The notes below the pieces were generated by a model. That model was not told the origin of the DNA. It did not search any database and worked only from the letters and a program-made list of their open reading frames with translations. Shown here piece by piece: positions 55,357 through 64,000 of a stretch of 64,000 bases of DNA; the stretch's first letter is position 1; the number at the start of each line of letters is the position of its first letter. The position numbers and the translations under genes are program-made. This stretch comes from Actinomadura coerulea (GTDB lineage: Bacteria > Actinomycetota > Actinomycetes > Streptosporangiales > Streptosporangiaceae). The stretch is from NCBI RefSeq assembly GCF_014208105.1, contig NZ_JACHMQ010000001.1, positions 1,116,001-1,180,000 of the forward strand, given 5' to 3'.

Positions 55357-56198
55357 GCCGCAGGGTGCCGGAGGCGTGGCGCAAGCCGCTCGCCGTCGTC
55401 GGCCTCGTCATCGCGGCGGCATGGCTGGTCGTGGTGCTCGCCGCGCCGCTGCTCGCGCCGCACGACCCGCTGAGCCAGGCCTTCCCGCGGCTCCAGGCGC
55501 CGAGCGGAGCGCACTGGTTCGGCACCGACGAACTCGGCCGCGACGTCCTCAGCCGGGTGCTGTACGGCGCGCGCCTGTCCATCCCCCTCACCCTGCTGCT
55601 GGTCGTGATGTCCGTCGTCATCGGCGGGCTGCTGGGGGCGTGCGCCGGCTACTTCGGCCGCTGGCTGGACGAGACGATCATGCGGGTGGCGGACCTGGTG
55701 TTCGCGTTCCCGACCGTCATCCTCGCGATGGCCGTGGCCGCCTCGCTCGGCGCGAGCCTGCGCAACGCGGTGCTGGCCGTCCTCGTCGTGTCCTGGCCCG
55801 CGTACGCCCGGGTCACCCGCGGACTGGTGCTCGGCGTCCGGTCCCGCGAGTTCGTGATCAGCGGGCGGCTGCTCGGGTTCTCCGCGTGGCGCTCGCTGCG
55901 CACCGACGTGCTGCCGAACGTGACCGGCCCGGTCCTGGTGCTGGCCACCCTCGACATCGGCACCCAGCTCCTGCTGCTGTCGGGACTGTCGTTCCTGGGG
56001 CTCGGCGCCAAGCCGCCCACCGCCGAGTGGGGCTCCATGGTGGCGTCGGCCACGCACGTGTTCGACAAGTGGTGGGTCGGCGTGTTCCCCGGCCTGGCCA
56101 TCCTGACGGTGGTGCTGGCCTTCAACTTCCTCGGTGACACGATGCGGGACGCGCTCGACCCGCGCACCGCACGGGCGATCAAGGAGCGGGCGCTGTGA
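55353..56198 (+). CDS. Dipeptide ABC transporter permease, DppC-like
   Basis: 281 residues. HWFGTDELGRDVLSRVLYGAR is the DppC/OppC hallmark, and the docking loop reads REFVISGRLLGFSAWRSLRTDVLPN. Helix LSGLSFLGLGAKPPTAEWG is also typical. GTG 55353 overlaps the DppB-like stop. Confidence 0.9.
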   Translation: MSRRVPEAWRKPLAVVGLVIAAAWLVVVLAAPLLAPHDPLSQAFPRLQAPSGAHWFGTDELGRDVLSRVLYGARLSIPLTLLLVVMSVVIGGLLGACAGYFGRWLDETIMRVADLVFAFPTVILAMAVAASLGASLRNAVLAVLVVSWPAYARVTRGLVLGVRSREFVISGRLLGFSAWRSLRTDVLPNVTGPVLVLATLDIGTQLLLLSGLSFLGLGAKPPTAEWGSMVASATHVFDKWWVGVFPGLAILTVVLAFNFLGDTMRDALDPRTARAIKERAL

Positions 56199-56971
56199 CC
56201 GTACTGGACATCGAGGGGCTCACCGTCGAGCTCGGGGGACGGGAGATCATCCGGAGGATCGACCTCGCACTGGAACCGGGGCGGATCCACGGGCTGGCGG
56301 GCGAGAGCGGCTCCGGGAAGACCATGACCGGGCTGGCCGTCATGGGACTGCTCCCGCACGGCGCGCGTACCGGCGGGCGAATCCTCTTCGACGGGACCGA
56401 CCTGCTGTCCCTCCCGTCCAAGAAGATGAACGCGCTGCGCGGCAGCGAGATCGGCATGGTGTTCCAGGACCAGTCGACGAGCCTGCACCCCATGCTCTCG
56501 ATCGGCCACCAGCTCACCGACCACATGCGCCACCACCTGGAGCTGGACAAGGCCGAGGCGCGCCGCCGTGCGGTCGAACTGCTGACGAGGGTGCGCATCC
56601 CGGACGCCGACGGCGCGCTGCGGCGGTACCCCCACCAGTTCTCGGGCGGCATGCGCCAGCGCATCGCGATCGCGGCCGCACTGGCCTGCGACCCCAAGGT
56701 CCTGATCGCGGACGAGCCGACCACCGCGCTCGACGTGACCGTCCAGGCCGGCGTGCTGCGCCTGCTGCGCGGCCTGTGCGACGAGCTCGGACTCGCCGTC
56801 CTGCTGGTCACCCACGACCTGGGCGTCATGTCCGCGGTGGCCGACACGATCAGCGTGATGCGGGCGGGCCTGCTGGTCGAGACCGGCGCGCGTGCCCAGG
56901 TCATGCGCGAGCCCGCCGACCAGTACACCCGAATGCTGCTGGACGCGCTGCCGGAGCGGAGCACCTCATGA
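56195..56971 (+). CDS. Dipeptide ABC transporter ATPase, DppD-like
   Basis: 258 residues. Walker A GESGSGKTM, Q-loop MVFQDQSTSLHPML, signature FSGGMRQR, Walker B VLIADEPTTALD and switch His in LVTHDLGVM. Slightly shorter than usual at the C-terminus, without the Cys-rich oligopeptide extension that the partner ATPase carries. GTG 56195 overlaps the permease stop. Confidence 0.92.
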   Translation: MTVLDIEGLTVELGGREIIRRIDLALEPGRIHGLAGESGSGKTMTGLAVMGLLPHGARTGGRILFDGTDLLSLPSKKMNALRGSEIGMVFQDQSTSLHPMLSIGHQLTDHMRHHLELDKAEARRRAVELLTRVRIPDADGALRRYPHQFSGGMRQRIAIAAALACDPKVLIADEPTTALDVTVQAGVLRLLRGLCDELGLAVLLVTHDLGVMSAVADTISVMRAGLLVETGARAQVMREPADQYTRMLLDALPERSTS

Positions 56972-57915
56972 AACTGCTGGACGGCGCCGAGCCGGCGCCC
57001 GCCTCATCGCTGCTGGCCGTCGAGAACCTGGTGGTGGACCATCGCAGCCCGGACCGGCCCCCCGTCCGGGCGGTGGCGGGCGTCGACCTGTCCGTCGCGC
57101 CCGGGGAGGTCGTCGGCCTGGTCGGCGAGTCGGGCTGCGGGAAGTCCACGCTGGCCCGCGCCATCTGCGGGATCGTCCGGCCGTCCAGCGGCTCCATCGG
57201 GTTCGAGGGGCGCCCGGTGACGCCGCTCGGCCTGCGCCGCCGCGATCCCGCGCTGACCCGCATCCAGATGGTGTTCCAGGACCCGTTCGCGTCGCTGAAC
57301 CCGCGCCGCCGGGTCGGCGGCCAGATCGCCGACGGCCGGCGCGGCGGCCCGACCCCGGGCGAGCTGCTGGAACGGGTCGGGCTGTCGGCCGACATGGCCG
57401 CCCGCTACCCGCACGAGTTCTCCGGCGGGCAGCGGCAGCGCATCGCCATCGCCCGCGCCCTGGCCGCCCGCCCCTCCCTGCTGATCGGCGACGAGCCGAT
57501 CTCCGCGCTGGACGCCTCCGCCCAGGCGCAGGTCGCGGGGCTGATGCGGTCGCTGACCGTCGAGTCGGGGGCGGGGCTGCTCTTCATCAGCCATGACCTG
57601 TCGGTCGTCCGGATGATCGCGGACCGGATCGCGGTCATGTACCTGGGCAAGATCGTCGAGATCGGCCGTACCGCCGAGGTCTGGGCCGACCCGCAGCACC
57701 CCTACACCCGGGCCCTGCTGGCGGCCATCCCCTCGCCGGACGGTGCGGGCACGCTTCCCGCCGAGCTGCCCGGCGACGTGCCGGACCCCGCGGCGCCGCC
57801 GTCCGGCTGCCGGTTCCACCCGCGCTGTCCCCACGCCATGGACGTCTGCTCGAAGCGCGAACCGGTACAGGAGCGCGGGGTGGCCTGCTGGCTCTACGAC
57901 TCGGCGCCGGAATGA
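56968..57915 (+). CDS. Dipeptide ABC transporter ATPase, DppF-like
   Basis: 315 residues. Walker A GESGCGKST, Q-loop MVFQDPFASLNPR, signature FSGGQRQR, Walker B LLIGDEPISALD, His in FISHDLSVV, and the C-terminal oligopeptide-transporter extension with CRFHPRCPHAMDVC. ATG 56968 overlaps the previous stop. It forms a heterodimer with the DppD-like ATPase. Confidence 0.92.
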   Translation: MKLLDGAEPAPASSLLAVENLVVDHRSPDRPPVRAVAGVDLSVAPGEVVGLVGESGCGKSTLARAICGIVRPSSGSIGFEGRPVTPLGLRRRDPALTRIQMVFQDPFASLNPRRRVGGQIADGRRGGPTPGELLERVGLSADMAARYPHEFSGGQRQRIAIARALAARPSLLIGDEPISALDASAQAQVAGLMRSLTVESGAGLLFISHDLSVVRMIADRIAVMYLGKIVEIGRTAEVWADPQHPYTRALLAAIPSPDGAGTLPAELPGDVPDPAAPPSGCRFHPRCPHAMDVCSKREPVQERGVACWLYDSAPE

Positions 57916-58901
57916 GCGACGATCGCATGGAGCGGGTGCGGGCCCGCATGATCGAGCACGGGGTGGACGTCCTCGTCCTGCGGCCCTCCTCGAACCTGCG
58001 GTACCTGGCCGACTCGGCGCGGCACGGCTTCCTCGTCATCACGCCGGACGGGCCGCCCGAGCACGTCCGCGACGCGTCGCCCCTCATCCCGAAGGGCGCG
58101 CGGGTCGCCATCGACCCCCAGATGCCGGCGCGCGAACTGCTGTCGATCCAGGAGCGGCTCGGCCCGCAGACCCTGTTCGCCTCGGCGGAGCCGCTCCTCG
58201 CGCCGCTCCGGATGCGCAAGTCCGACGCGGAGATCGCGGCCATGGAGCGCGCGGCCGTCGCCGCCGACCGGGCCGTGGCGATGGCCGCCGAACTGCGCTG
58301 GTCCGGCACCACCGAACGGGAGATGGCGCGGCTGCTGCGCGTGCTGCTGCTGGAGACCGGCCACGACGAGGTCACGCTCGTCACCGTCGCGGCGGGGGAG
58401 CACTCCGCCGCCCCGTACCACCGGCCCACCGAACGGGTGATCAACCCGGGCGACGCGGTCCTGGTCAACATCGGCGGACGGCACGAGGGCTACTGCTCCG
58501 ACATCACCCGGATGTTCGTCGTGGCGGAGCCGCCCGAGGACTTCGAGGCCATGTACTCCGTCGTGCTCGCCGTCCACAGCGCCGCCTGCGAGGCGGTGCG
58601 CCCCGGCGTCACCGCCGCAGAGATCGACGAGGTCTGCCGCACCGCCATCGCGGCCAGCGGGTACGGGGACTTCTTCGTCCACCGGACGGGCCACGGCGTC
58701 GGCCTCGACCAGTTCGAACCGCCCTACCTGACCTCGGCGGACCGGACCGTCATCGAGCCCGGCATGACCATGTCCGTCCAGCCCGCCATCTACCTTCCGG
58801 GGCTGTACGGCGCGCGGATCGAGGACGTCGTCGTCTGCACCGACATCGGAGCCCGCCGCCTGAACCAGAGCCCGCGCCTGCTCATCGTCACCGACCGCTG
58901 A
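57912..58901 (+). CDS. M24-family Xaa-Pro peptidase-like protein with altered metal ligands
   Basis: 329 residues: an N-terminal creatinase-like domain (1-110) and a pita-bread M24 fold (about 120-320). M24 peptidases use five metal ligands (D, D, H, E, E). Here the equivalent residues are Asn186 (in LVNIGGRHEGYCSD), Asp197, His261 (RTGHGVGLD), Gln290 (SVQPAIY) and Glu304 (ARIED); the spacings of 11 and 29 match active enzymes. Two carboxylates are amidated. It may be a creatinase-type metal-independent hydrolase or a peptide-binding pseudoenzyme. ATG 57912 overlaps the ATPase stop. As last gene of the peptide operon it probably handles imported peptides; that is inference. Confidence 0.85.
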   Translation: MSDDRMERVRARMIEHGVDVLVLRPSSNLRYLADSARHGFLVITPDGPPEHVRDASPLIPKGARVAIDPQMPARELLSIQERLGPQTLFASAEPLLAPLRMRKSDAEIAAMERAAVAADRAVAMAAELRWSGTTEREMARLLRVLLLETGHDEVTLVTVAAGEHSAAPYHRPTERVINPGDAVLVNIGGRHEGYCSDITRMFVVAEPPEDFEAMYSVVLAVHSAACEAVRPGVTAAEIDEVCRTAIAASGYGDFFVHRTGHGVGLDQFEPPYLTSADRTVIEPGMTMSVQPAIYLPGLYGARIEDVVVCTDIGARRLNQSPRLLIVTDR

Positions 58902-58979
58902 CGGCTCTCGGGTCCCTGGTGCCCGTACGGCCGCGGTGACCCGTGTGGACTCGGCCGCTGATGACGGGATGCTCCGAGG

Positions 58980-59113
58980 GTGGGATCGGATCCGGACGAA
59001 CTGCGGGCGGCGGGGGTGACGCCCCGTGAGCTGGAGGTCTTCTGGCTCGTCGGGGACCGACTGCACAACCAGGAGATCGCCGATGCCCTGCACGTGTCGG
59101 AACGGACCGGGCG
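58980..59113 (+). pseudogene. LuxR-type HTH fragment
   Basis: From GTG 58980 the translation gives LRAAGVTPRELEVFWLVGDR and then NQEIADALHVSERT, the first three helices of a LuxR/GerE DNA-binding domain. Homology stops at ERT, before the VESHVS-type recognition end, and the frame continues into unrelated Arg-rich sequence to 59240. No N-terminal sensor or ATPase region is present. It abuts a truncated gene on the other strand. Confidence 0.6.
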
Positions 59114-59124
59114 GTCGGCCCGGC

Positions 59125-59442
59125 GTCGGCGCGGCGGAGCACGGCGGCAGCCGTGTCCGCGTCGCTCGCCTCGGCCAGCCGGGACCCCCAGGCCAGTGCG
59201 CAGTAGGAGTCGCCGGCGGCCGAAGCGCACGCGGCGATGAGGACGCCGCGTTCGCGGAAGCCCAGCCCGGCCGCCGTGCCGGCCTCCCGGAGCAGCTCGA
59301 AGAGCCGGGCGTAGAGGTCGGGCCGGTGGCCCCACAGCCTGGAGGTGTTCATGACGTGACCGGAAGCGGCGATGTCCTCGTCGAACATGCCCTGCGCCTC
59401 GCCGGTCAGGGGAGGGGCGGCGAGGAATCCGCTCCCGTTCAT
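59125..59442 (-). pseudogene. Carboxymuconolactone decarboxylase/AhpD-family protein, 3' truncated
   Basis: From ATG 59442 (GGAAGGG just upstream) 105 codons read as a normal CMD-family protein: MNTSRLWGHRPDLYARLFEL, RERGVLIAACASA, SYCALAWGSRLAEAS and AAVLRRADAG. Family members continue with about 70 more residues (ERALAAWARKV-type helices), which are missing; instead the frame runs into the back of the LuxR fragment. Its start overlaps the stop of the rhodanese remnant by ATGA, so the two were once an operon. Confidence 0.65.
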
Positions 59443-59821
59443 GGCCCTTCCGCCGCGAAGGTGACTGGCCGCCCCTGCTCCTTCCACGCGGCCAGTCCGC
59501 CGTCGAGGTGTGCGACGTCGGTGTAGCCGAGCGCCTGCAGCGTCTGCGCGGCCAGCGCCGACCTGCCGCCCGGATCGTCCGCGCGGAGGGGACGAACTCC
59601 TCGCGGTGGTACGGACTGGCGGGGTCCGCCCAGAACTCCAGCATTCCGCGGGGCGCCGGTACCGCGCCCGGGATGGCGCCCTCGCGCCGGACCTCATCGG
59701 GCTCACGGAGATCGACGAGCGTCACCCCGCCGCCTTCCAGCGCGCCGGCGACCTCCGGCACCGACATGTTGCACACCTCGTCTCGTGCGCGGGTCACCAA
59801 TTGCCGGACGGAACTGCTCAT
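59439..59821 (-). pseudogene. Rhodanese-like gene with active-site deletion and frameshift
   Basis: ATG 59821 opens a rhodanese domain (MSVPEVAGALEGGGVTLVDL, REPDEVRREGAIPGAVPAPRG, REEFVPSARTI). At about 59570 the reading must shift frame, after which it continues GRSALAAQTLQALGYTDVAH and LDGGLAAWKEQGRPVT to a stop at 59439. The expected catalytic loop (hydrophobic-Y-C-A-S-G-G-R-S) is cut between TI and GGRS, so about 13 bases including the catalytic Cys codon are lost. The gene cannot make an active sulfurtransferase. Confidence 0.7.
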
Positions 59822-60086
59822 TGCCTCACCTCGAACGCTCGGGTGTCCTTGCCCTCCATCTGACAGGGGACCGGCAGAGCGCACATCCGTGCTCAGTACG
59901 GAGACAGCGTCCGGGCCGCCACGCCCGCCCCGCCCTTGCCGAGGAGGCGGAGAGTCCGGCCGCTTCGCCTGACTTGGCCACTGTTCTGTCCGGGGCCCGC
60001 AGGGCTTGGCCGAGCCCACGAACGCCGGCAGCGCGAGGCGGCTGGCAACTCCTCGCCCCCGAGGTCTCTGCGGCGGCCGAGAACAC

Positions 60087-60698
60087 CTAGTCGGCGCGCA
60101 GGGCGCCCAGCAGGGTCTGCACGAGGGCCTCGCCGGCCTCGACCTGGTCGAAGCGTCGCGCGGAGACCTCCTCCATCGCGGCGTGCAGCAGTGCGTAGAC
60201 GGTGCTGACGAGCCACTCCACGGGCAGATCGGTGCGGAACACTCCGGTCTCCCGCCCTTGGAGGATCAGCTCCCGGACGTGCGCCATCGGCGGATCGTGC
60301 AGCTGCCGGACCTCCTCGGCCGGAAGCGTCCGCCGCGCGGCGTTGTACAGGCGGCCGAAACGGCCGATGAGCGGCCAGGCCGTGCGGATGAGGTGGGCGA
60401 AGGCGTCCGCCGGAGGCTCCTCGGCGCTCCGCGCGCCTTCGAGGATCTCCGTGCTCTGGTCGATCACCTGCCGGAGGACGGCCCGGATGACGTCCTCCCT
60501 GGACGAGAAGTGCGCGTAGAGGGTGACCCTGCCGACGCCGGCGGCGCGGGCGATGTCGGTCATGCTCGCGTCCGGGTCGCGGGCGAAGAGGTCCGTCGCG
60601 GCCGTGATGATCGCGGCGCTGTTGCGTTCGGCGTCCGCCCGGCGGCGTCCGCCGGTCTCCGACTCCGCCCTCGCCCGGCCGCCCGTCCTGCCTCCCAT
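60087..60698 (-). CDS. TetR-family repressor
   Basis: 203 residues. The HTH lies near 25-70 (SAAIITAATDLFARDPDASM, ARAAGVGRVTLYAHF), followed by an all-helical ligand/dimer domain. An Arg/Gly-rich stretch precedes the HTH. ATG 60698 is the only good start. It is divergent from a DHA2-type exporter, with two GAACA-N4-(T/C)GTTC palindromes in between, so it very probably represses both genes and responds to an exported compound. Confidence 0.9.
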   Translation of the reverse strand: MGGRTGGRARAESETGGRRRADAERNSAAIITAATDLFARDPDASMTDIARAAGVGRVTLYAHFSSREDVIRAVLRQVIDQSTEILEGARSAEEPPADAFAHLIRTAWPLIGRFGRLYNAARRTLPAEEVRQLHDPPMAHVRELILQGRETGVFRTDLPVEWLVSTVYALLHAAMEEVSARRFDQVEAGEALVQTLLGALRAD

Positions 60699-60720
60699 GA
60701 CCGACAGCCTACGTCAAATC

Positions 60721-60781
60721 GAACACCGCCGTTCACTTTAGGTCCGGGCGGGTATACGTTAACCCGAACATAGCTGTTCGG
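60721..60781. promoter_or_regulatory. Twin TetR operators and promoter of the DHA2 exporter
   Basis: GAACACCGCCGTTC (60721-60734) and the near-perfect 7-bp-arm palindrome CCGAACATAGCTGTTCGG (60764-60781) are 45 bases centre to centre. Between them TTCACT (60732-60737), 17 bases, TACGTT (60755-60760) reads as a plus-strand promoter. The first operator then overlaps the -35 and the second covers the transcription start. Confidence 0.65.
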
Positions 60782-60825
60782 TTTATCGGCGGCGCCCTGG
60801 CGCCCGCCGGGCCTGGAGGCCCCTC

Positions 60826-62265
60826 ATGGCTCACGGTTCGTCCACCCATCACCACGCCCCGGCTTCCGCGGCGCCACCGGATCCGCGACGCTGGACCGCG
60901 CTCGCGCTGATCAGCGTCGCGCAGTTCATGCTGATCCTGGACGTCACGGTGGTGAACGTGGCGCTCCCCGACATCGGCACCGACCTGGCGCTCAGCCGCA
61001 CCGGCCTGACGTGGGCGGTCACGGCCTACACGCTGTTCTTCGGAGGCCTGATGCTGCTCGGCGGACGGCTCGCCGACACCTTCGGCGCCCGGCGCACGAT
61101 GTTGGTCGGCCTGTCCGTCTTCACCACCGCCTCCCTCGCCACGGGCCTCGCCCAGAACGAGGCGCTGCTGCTCGGTGGCCGGATCGCGCAGGGTGTCGGC
61201 GCGGCACTGCTGTCGCCGGCGGCGCTGTCCACCGTCGCCACCACCTTCCACGGATCTGAACGCAACAAGGCTCTCGGCATCTGGGGCGCGCTCGGGGGAG
61301 CGGGCTTCGCCTCGGGCGTGCTGCTGGGCGGCGTCCTCACCGCCGGACCCGGCTGGCGATGGGTGTTCTTCGTCAACGTCCCCGTCGGGCTCGTCCTGCT
61401 GGGAACACTGCCGATGGTGGTGCGCGGCCACTCCGCACGCCCCTCCGGGCAGCGGCTCGACCTGCTCGGCGCCGGCACGGTCACCGCCGCCACGGCCGCG
61501 TTCATCTACGGAATGATCAACGCCGGTGACGACGGCTGGTCCGCCGCCGGGACCCTCGTCCCGCTGGCCGCCGCCGTCCTGCTGTACGGGGCCTTCGGCT
61601 GGATCGAGCGCGCGGTGAAGGCCCCGCTGATGCACGTGACCATGCTGGCCCGCCGTCCGGTGGCCGCCGGAGCCTTCCTCATGCTCGTCGCGTCCGGACT
61701 GCTCATCTCCCTGTTCTTCCTCGGCTCGCAGTATCTGCAGCACGCGCGCGACATCAGCGCCCTGGAGACGGGCCTGCTGTTCCTGCCGGCCGCACTCGGG
61801 ACCGGTGTCGGAGCGCATGTCGCCGGACGGCTCGTGGGTTCCCTCGGCACGCGCCCCGTCGCCGCGGCGGGCCTGGCCCTGGTCGCCGCTGGCGCCGGCC
61901 TGCTGACCGGCCTGTCGGCGGACGGCCGAGTCGGCCTGGAACTGCTACCGGGCATCGTGATCGCGGCCGCGGGCGTGGGGCCGGTCTTCGTCGCGGCGAG
62001 CACCTCCGCCCTGGCCCACGTCGAGCACTCGGAGGCCGGCCTCGCCTCCGGCGTGATCAACACCTTCCATGAGCTGGGCGCGGCGATCGGCGTGGCGGTG
62101 GCGTCCACCATCGCCGCGACGGGCCTCGCGGACGTCCCCTCCATCGACGGCTTCACCACCGCGTTCACCGTGTTCGCCGTCACCGCGGCGGCCGCCGCCC
62201 TCGTGTCCCTCTGGCTGGTCCCGCCGGGCAAGCCGCAGATGACCGTGGGCCCGCACGCCCATTAG
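60826..62265 (+). CDS. DHA2-family MFS drug exporter (EmrB/QacA type)
   Basis: 479 residues, about 14 helices. Motif D1 LDVTVVNVALPDIG in helix 1, motif A GRLADTFGARRTM in loop 2-3, motif C-like GGAGFASGVLLGGVLTAGPGW in helix 5. A His/Ala-rich N-terminus precedes helix 1. ATG 60826 follows GGAGG by six bases. Proton-driven efflux of hydrophobic compounds is the family function; control by the divergent TetR is inferred from the operators. Confidence 0.9.
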   Translation: MAHGSSTHHHAPASAAPPDPRRWTALALISVAQFMLILDVTVVNVALPDIGTDLALSRTGLTWAVTAYTLFFGGLMLLGGRLADTFGARRTMLVGLSVFTTASLATGLAQNEALLLGGRIAQGVGAALLSPAALSTVATTFHGSERNKALGIWGALGGAGFASGVLLGGVLTAGPGWRWVFFVNVPVGLVLLGTLPMVVRGHSARPSGQRLDLLGAGTVTAATAAFIYGMINAGDDGWSAAGTLVPLAAAVLLYGAFGWIERAVKAPLMHVTMLARRPVAAGAFLMLVASGLLISLFFLGSQYLQHARDISALETGLLFLPAALGTGVGAHVAGRLVGSLGTRPVAAAGLALVAAGAGLLTGLSADGRVGLELLPGIVIAAAGVGPVFVAASTSALAHVEHSEAGLASGVINTFHELGAAIGVAVASTIAATGLADVPSIDGFTTAFTVFAVTAAAAALVSLWLVPPGKPQMTVGPHAH

Positions 62266-62329
62266 GCCTCGGGCCGAGAAGGCAGCCGGTGTCGACGTGG
62301 ACCTCTACATCCCCCTGGGCGCGCTCGTG

Positions 62330-64000
62330 TCAGGAGCCGACCGCCGCGCGTTTGCGGGCGCCCCGGACCGCCGCGGAGAGGGTGGCGATGTCGTAGGCGC
62401 CGACGTGGCGCCGTCCGTTGACGAAGAAGGTCGGGGTTCCGGAGACGCCGCTCAGGTCGGCCGAGTCGACGTCTTCGGCGATCCGCCCGGCACCGGTGTG
62501 CCGGCGCAGGTCGGCACGGAAACGGTCGACGTCGAGGCCGAGGTCGCCGGCGTAGCGGACCAGGTCCCGGGGTCTCAGCGCGTCCTGGCGGTCGAGCAGC
62601 AGGTCGTGCATCTCCCAGAACCGGCCCTGCGCGGCGGCCGCCTCGGCGGCCTCGGCCGCGAGTTGCGCCTGGGGGTGGATGTCGTTGAGCGGCAGGTGGC
62701 GCCACACGTACCGGACGTCCCCGTGGTCGGCGAGCAGTTCCCGGACGACGGACTCCGCCCGTCCGCAGTACGGGCACTCGAAGTCCCCGTACTCGACCAC
62801 GGTGACCGGCGCGTTCGCGGGACCGCGGACATGGTCGCGCTCGGGCTCGACCGGCGCGGCGAGGTCGATGATGCTCTCCGCCGTCCCGAGCAGCGCGCGC
62901 AACCGCCTGCGCGGCGGCAGCAGCGCGGTCGCGCGGACGACGACCCAGGTCACGACCGTGGCGCCCAGCGCCGCGGACAGCACGCCGATCTTGGCCTCCT
63001 CCAGCCGCGCACCGGTGAAGGACAGCGTCGCGATCAGCAGGGCCACCGTGAAGCCGATGCCGGCGATCGCGCCGCCGCCGCCGACCGCGGCCCAGCCGAC
63101 CGGCGGACGCAGCCGGCCCCGGCTCGCCCGGGTCACCAGCCACGAGGACCCGAGGATGCCGAGCGGCTTGCCGGCCACATAGCCGATCACGATGCCGAGC
63201 GTCAGCGTCGAGGTGAAGGCGCGGCCGAGGAACCCGGCGGTGATCGTGACGCCCGCGTTGGCCAGCGCGAACAGCGGCACGACCGCATAGCTCGTCCACG
63301 GGTGGATCAGCAGCTGGAGCCGCTCGTTCGGGGAGATCGCCGCAGCCACCCCGGTCCGCGCCGACCGGGCGAACTCCGGGGTGGGCTGCTCCCGGAACAG
63401 CCGGAAGACCTCGGTGGCGCGCTCCAGGTCGTCGCGCGCCGCCGGGTGGGCGTACGTCAGCAGTCCCATGACCAGGCCGACGACCACCGGCTCCACCCCG
63501 GCGGACTGGACCGCCGCCCACGCGGCGACGCCCAGCACGACGTACACCGGGATCTGCCGCACCCCGAGGGCGCGCACCAGCACGGTCACCGCGAGGATGC
63601 CGGCCGCCAGCAGCAGCGGAGGCAGCGCCACGTCGCCGCTGTAGACGGTCGCGATCACCGCGAGCGCGATGACGTCGTCCACGACGGTGGCCGTGAGCAG
63701 GTACGTGCGCAGACGCGCGGGGAAGTTCCGTCCGACCAGCGCGAGCACGCCCAGCGCGAAAGCGGTGTCGGTCGACATCGCGATGCCCCAGCCGTGGGCG
63801 GCCGGACCGCCCGCGTTGAAGGCGAGGTAGACGGCCACGGGCACGACCATCCCGCCGACCCCGGCGGCCAGCGGCAGCGCGAACCGCCGCCGGTCGCGGA
63901 GCTCTCCCATGTCGAACTCGCGGCGCGCTTCGAGCCCGACCACGAAGAAGAACACCGTCATCAGGCCGCTGTTGACCCACTCCCGCAGCCCCTGGGAGAG
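62330..64000 (-). CDS. NhaA-type Na+/H+ antiporter fused to a DsbA-like thioredoxin domain, 5' end outside window
   Basis: At least 556 residues; the reading frame continues past 64000, where [13 protein letters not shown] precedes the in-frame Met at 63961, so that Met is not the start. The first part is Nha[32 protein letters not shown] (the two transport Asp are in TDT and [10 protein letters not shown]), then further helices. From about 400 residues into the visible part comes a DsbA/thioredoxin domain with the redox motif [11 protein letters not shown] and the cis-Pro loop [15 protein letters not shown]. This NhaA-thioredoxin fusion is known in actinomycetes. The thioredoxin domain may redox-regulate or protect the carrier. 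Confidence 0.88.
   Translation of the reverse strand, partial: LSQGLREWVNSGLMTVFFFVVGLEARREFDMGELRDRRRFALPLAAGVGGMVVPVAVYLAFNAGGPAAHGWGIAMSTDTAFALGVLALVGRNFPARLRTYLLTATVVDDVIALAVIATVYSGDVALPPLLLAAGILAVTVLVRALGVRQIPVYVVLGVAAWAAVQSAGVEPVVVGLVMGLLTYAHPAARDDLERATEVFRLFREQPTPEFARSARTGVAAAISPNERLQLLIHPWTSYAVVPLFALANAGVTITAGFLGRAFTSTLTLGIVIGYVAGKPLGILGSSWLVTRASRGRLRPPVGWAAVGGGGAIAGIGFTVALLIATLSFTGARLEEAKIGVLSAALGATVVTWVVVRATALLPPRRRLRALLGTAESIIDLAAPVEPERDHVRGPANAPVTVVEYGDFECPYCGRAESVVRELLADHGDVRYVWRHLPLNDIHPQAQLAAEAAEAAAAQGRFWEMHDLLLDRQDALRPRDLVRYAGDLGLDVDRFRADLRRHTGAGRIAEDVDSADLSGVSGTPTFFVNGRRHVGAYDIATLSAAVRGARKRAAVGS

Overview
The window is very GC-rich, uses many GTG starts and packs its operons with 4-base ATGA/GTGA overlaps. 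It carries a spore-pigment-type type II polyketide cluster, DUF397 genes, septum-formation-type membrane proteins, a SAV_2336/FxsT-like NTPase and a Cys-ending sulfur leader peptide. Together these point to a sporulating, multicellular actinomycete. Thermomonosporaceae (Actinomadura-like) is my best guess; that placement is inference.

Layout. 1-5.4 kb (minus strand): a glycerol/glycerol-3-phosphate operon (MFS carrier, FGGY kinase, glpD, FAD-linked oxidase) behind a good promoter and a terminator-like leader hairpin. 5.5-12 kb: a gene remnant, a septum-formation-type membrane protein, a 1306-residue cyclase-like/NB-ARC/KAP NTPase fusion and a frameshifted methyltransferase. 12-19 kb: a type II PKS operon (cupin, KS, CLF, ACP, TcmN-like cyclase/O-methyltransferase, TcmI-like cyclase, P450). 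19-27.7 kb: a VMAP-type ternary conflict system. A divergent cyclase-EAD2 protein faces EAD2-VMAP-C, which is followed by MoxR and a SAV_2336-NB-ARC-TPR protein. 28-28.5 kb: two convergent DUF397 genes. 29-35.7 kb: a sulfur-acquisition operon with a Cys leader peptide, an SsuCB-like ABC pair, a sulfonate-type binding lipoprotein and two paralogous AprAB-like flavoprotein/ferredoxin pairs. 35.8-51.9 kb: epoxide hydrolase, lipoprotein, a 1580-residue HEAT-like protein, Ser/Thr kinase, divergent LigA, WGR-propeller protein, small membrane protein, and an alpha/beta hydrolase with an MFS exporter. 51.9-58.9 kb: Lrp-type regulator divergent from a full dipeptide ABC operon ending in an M24 peptidase-like protein. 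58.9-59.8 kb: a cluster of decayed genes. 60-64 kb: TetR with a divergent DHA2 exporter, and an NhaA-thioredoxin fusion running off the end.

The most interesting part is the pair of cyclase-like proteins at 7.1-11.0 kb and 19.1-20.1 kb. Both keep the class III metal aspartates and the transition-state Asn/Arg. Both have Glu, not Lys, at the first purine-selecting position. One is fused straight to NB-ARC and KAP NTPases. The other carries an EAD2 adaptor that matches an EAD2 on the neighbouring VMAP protein. This suggests a nucleotide-signal-coupled defence or conflict network. The motifs and gene order are visible in the sequence; the signalling role is inference. The second strongest feature is the sulfur operon, where a leader peptide ending in Cys contains a perfect complement to the Shine-Dalgarno of the first transporter gene.
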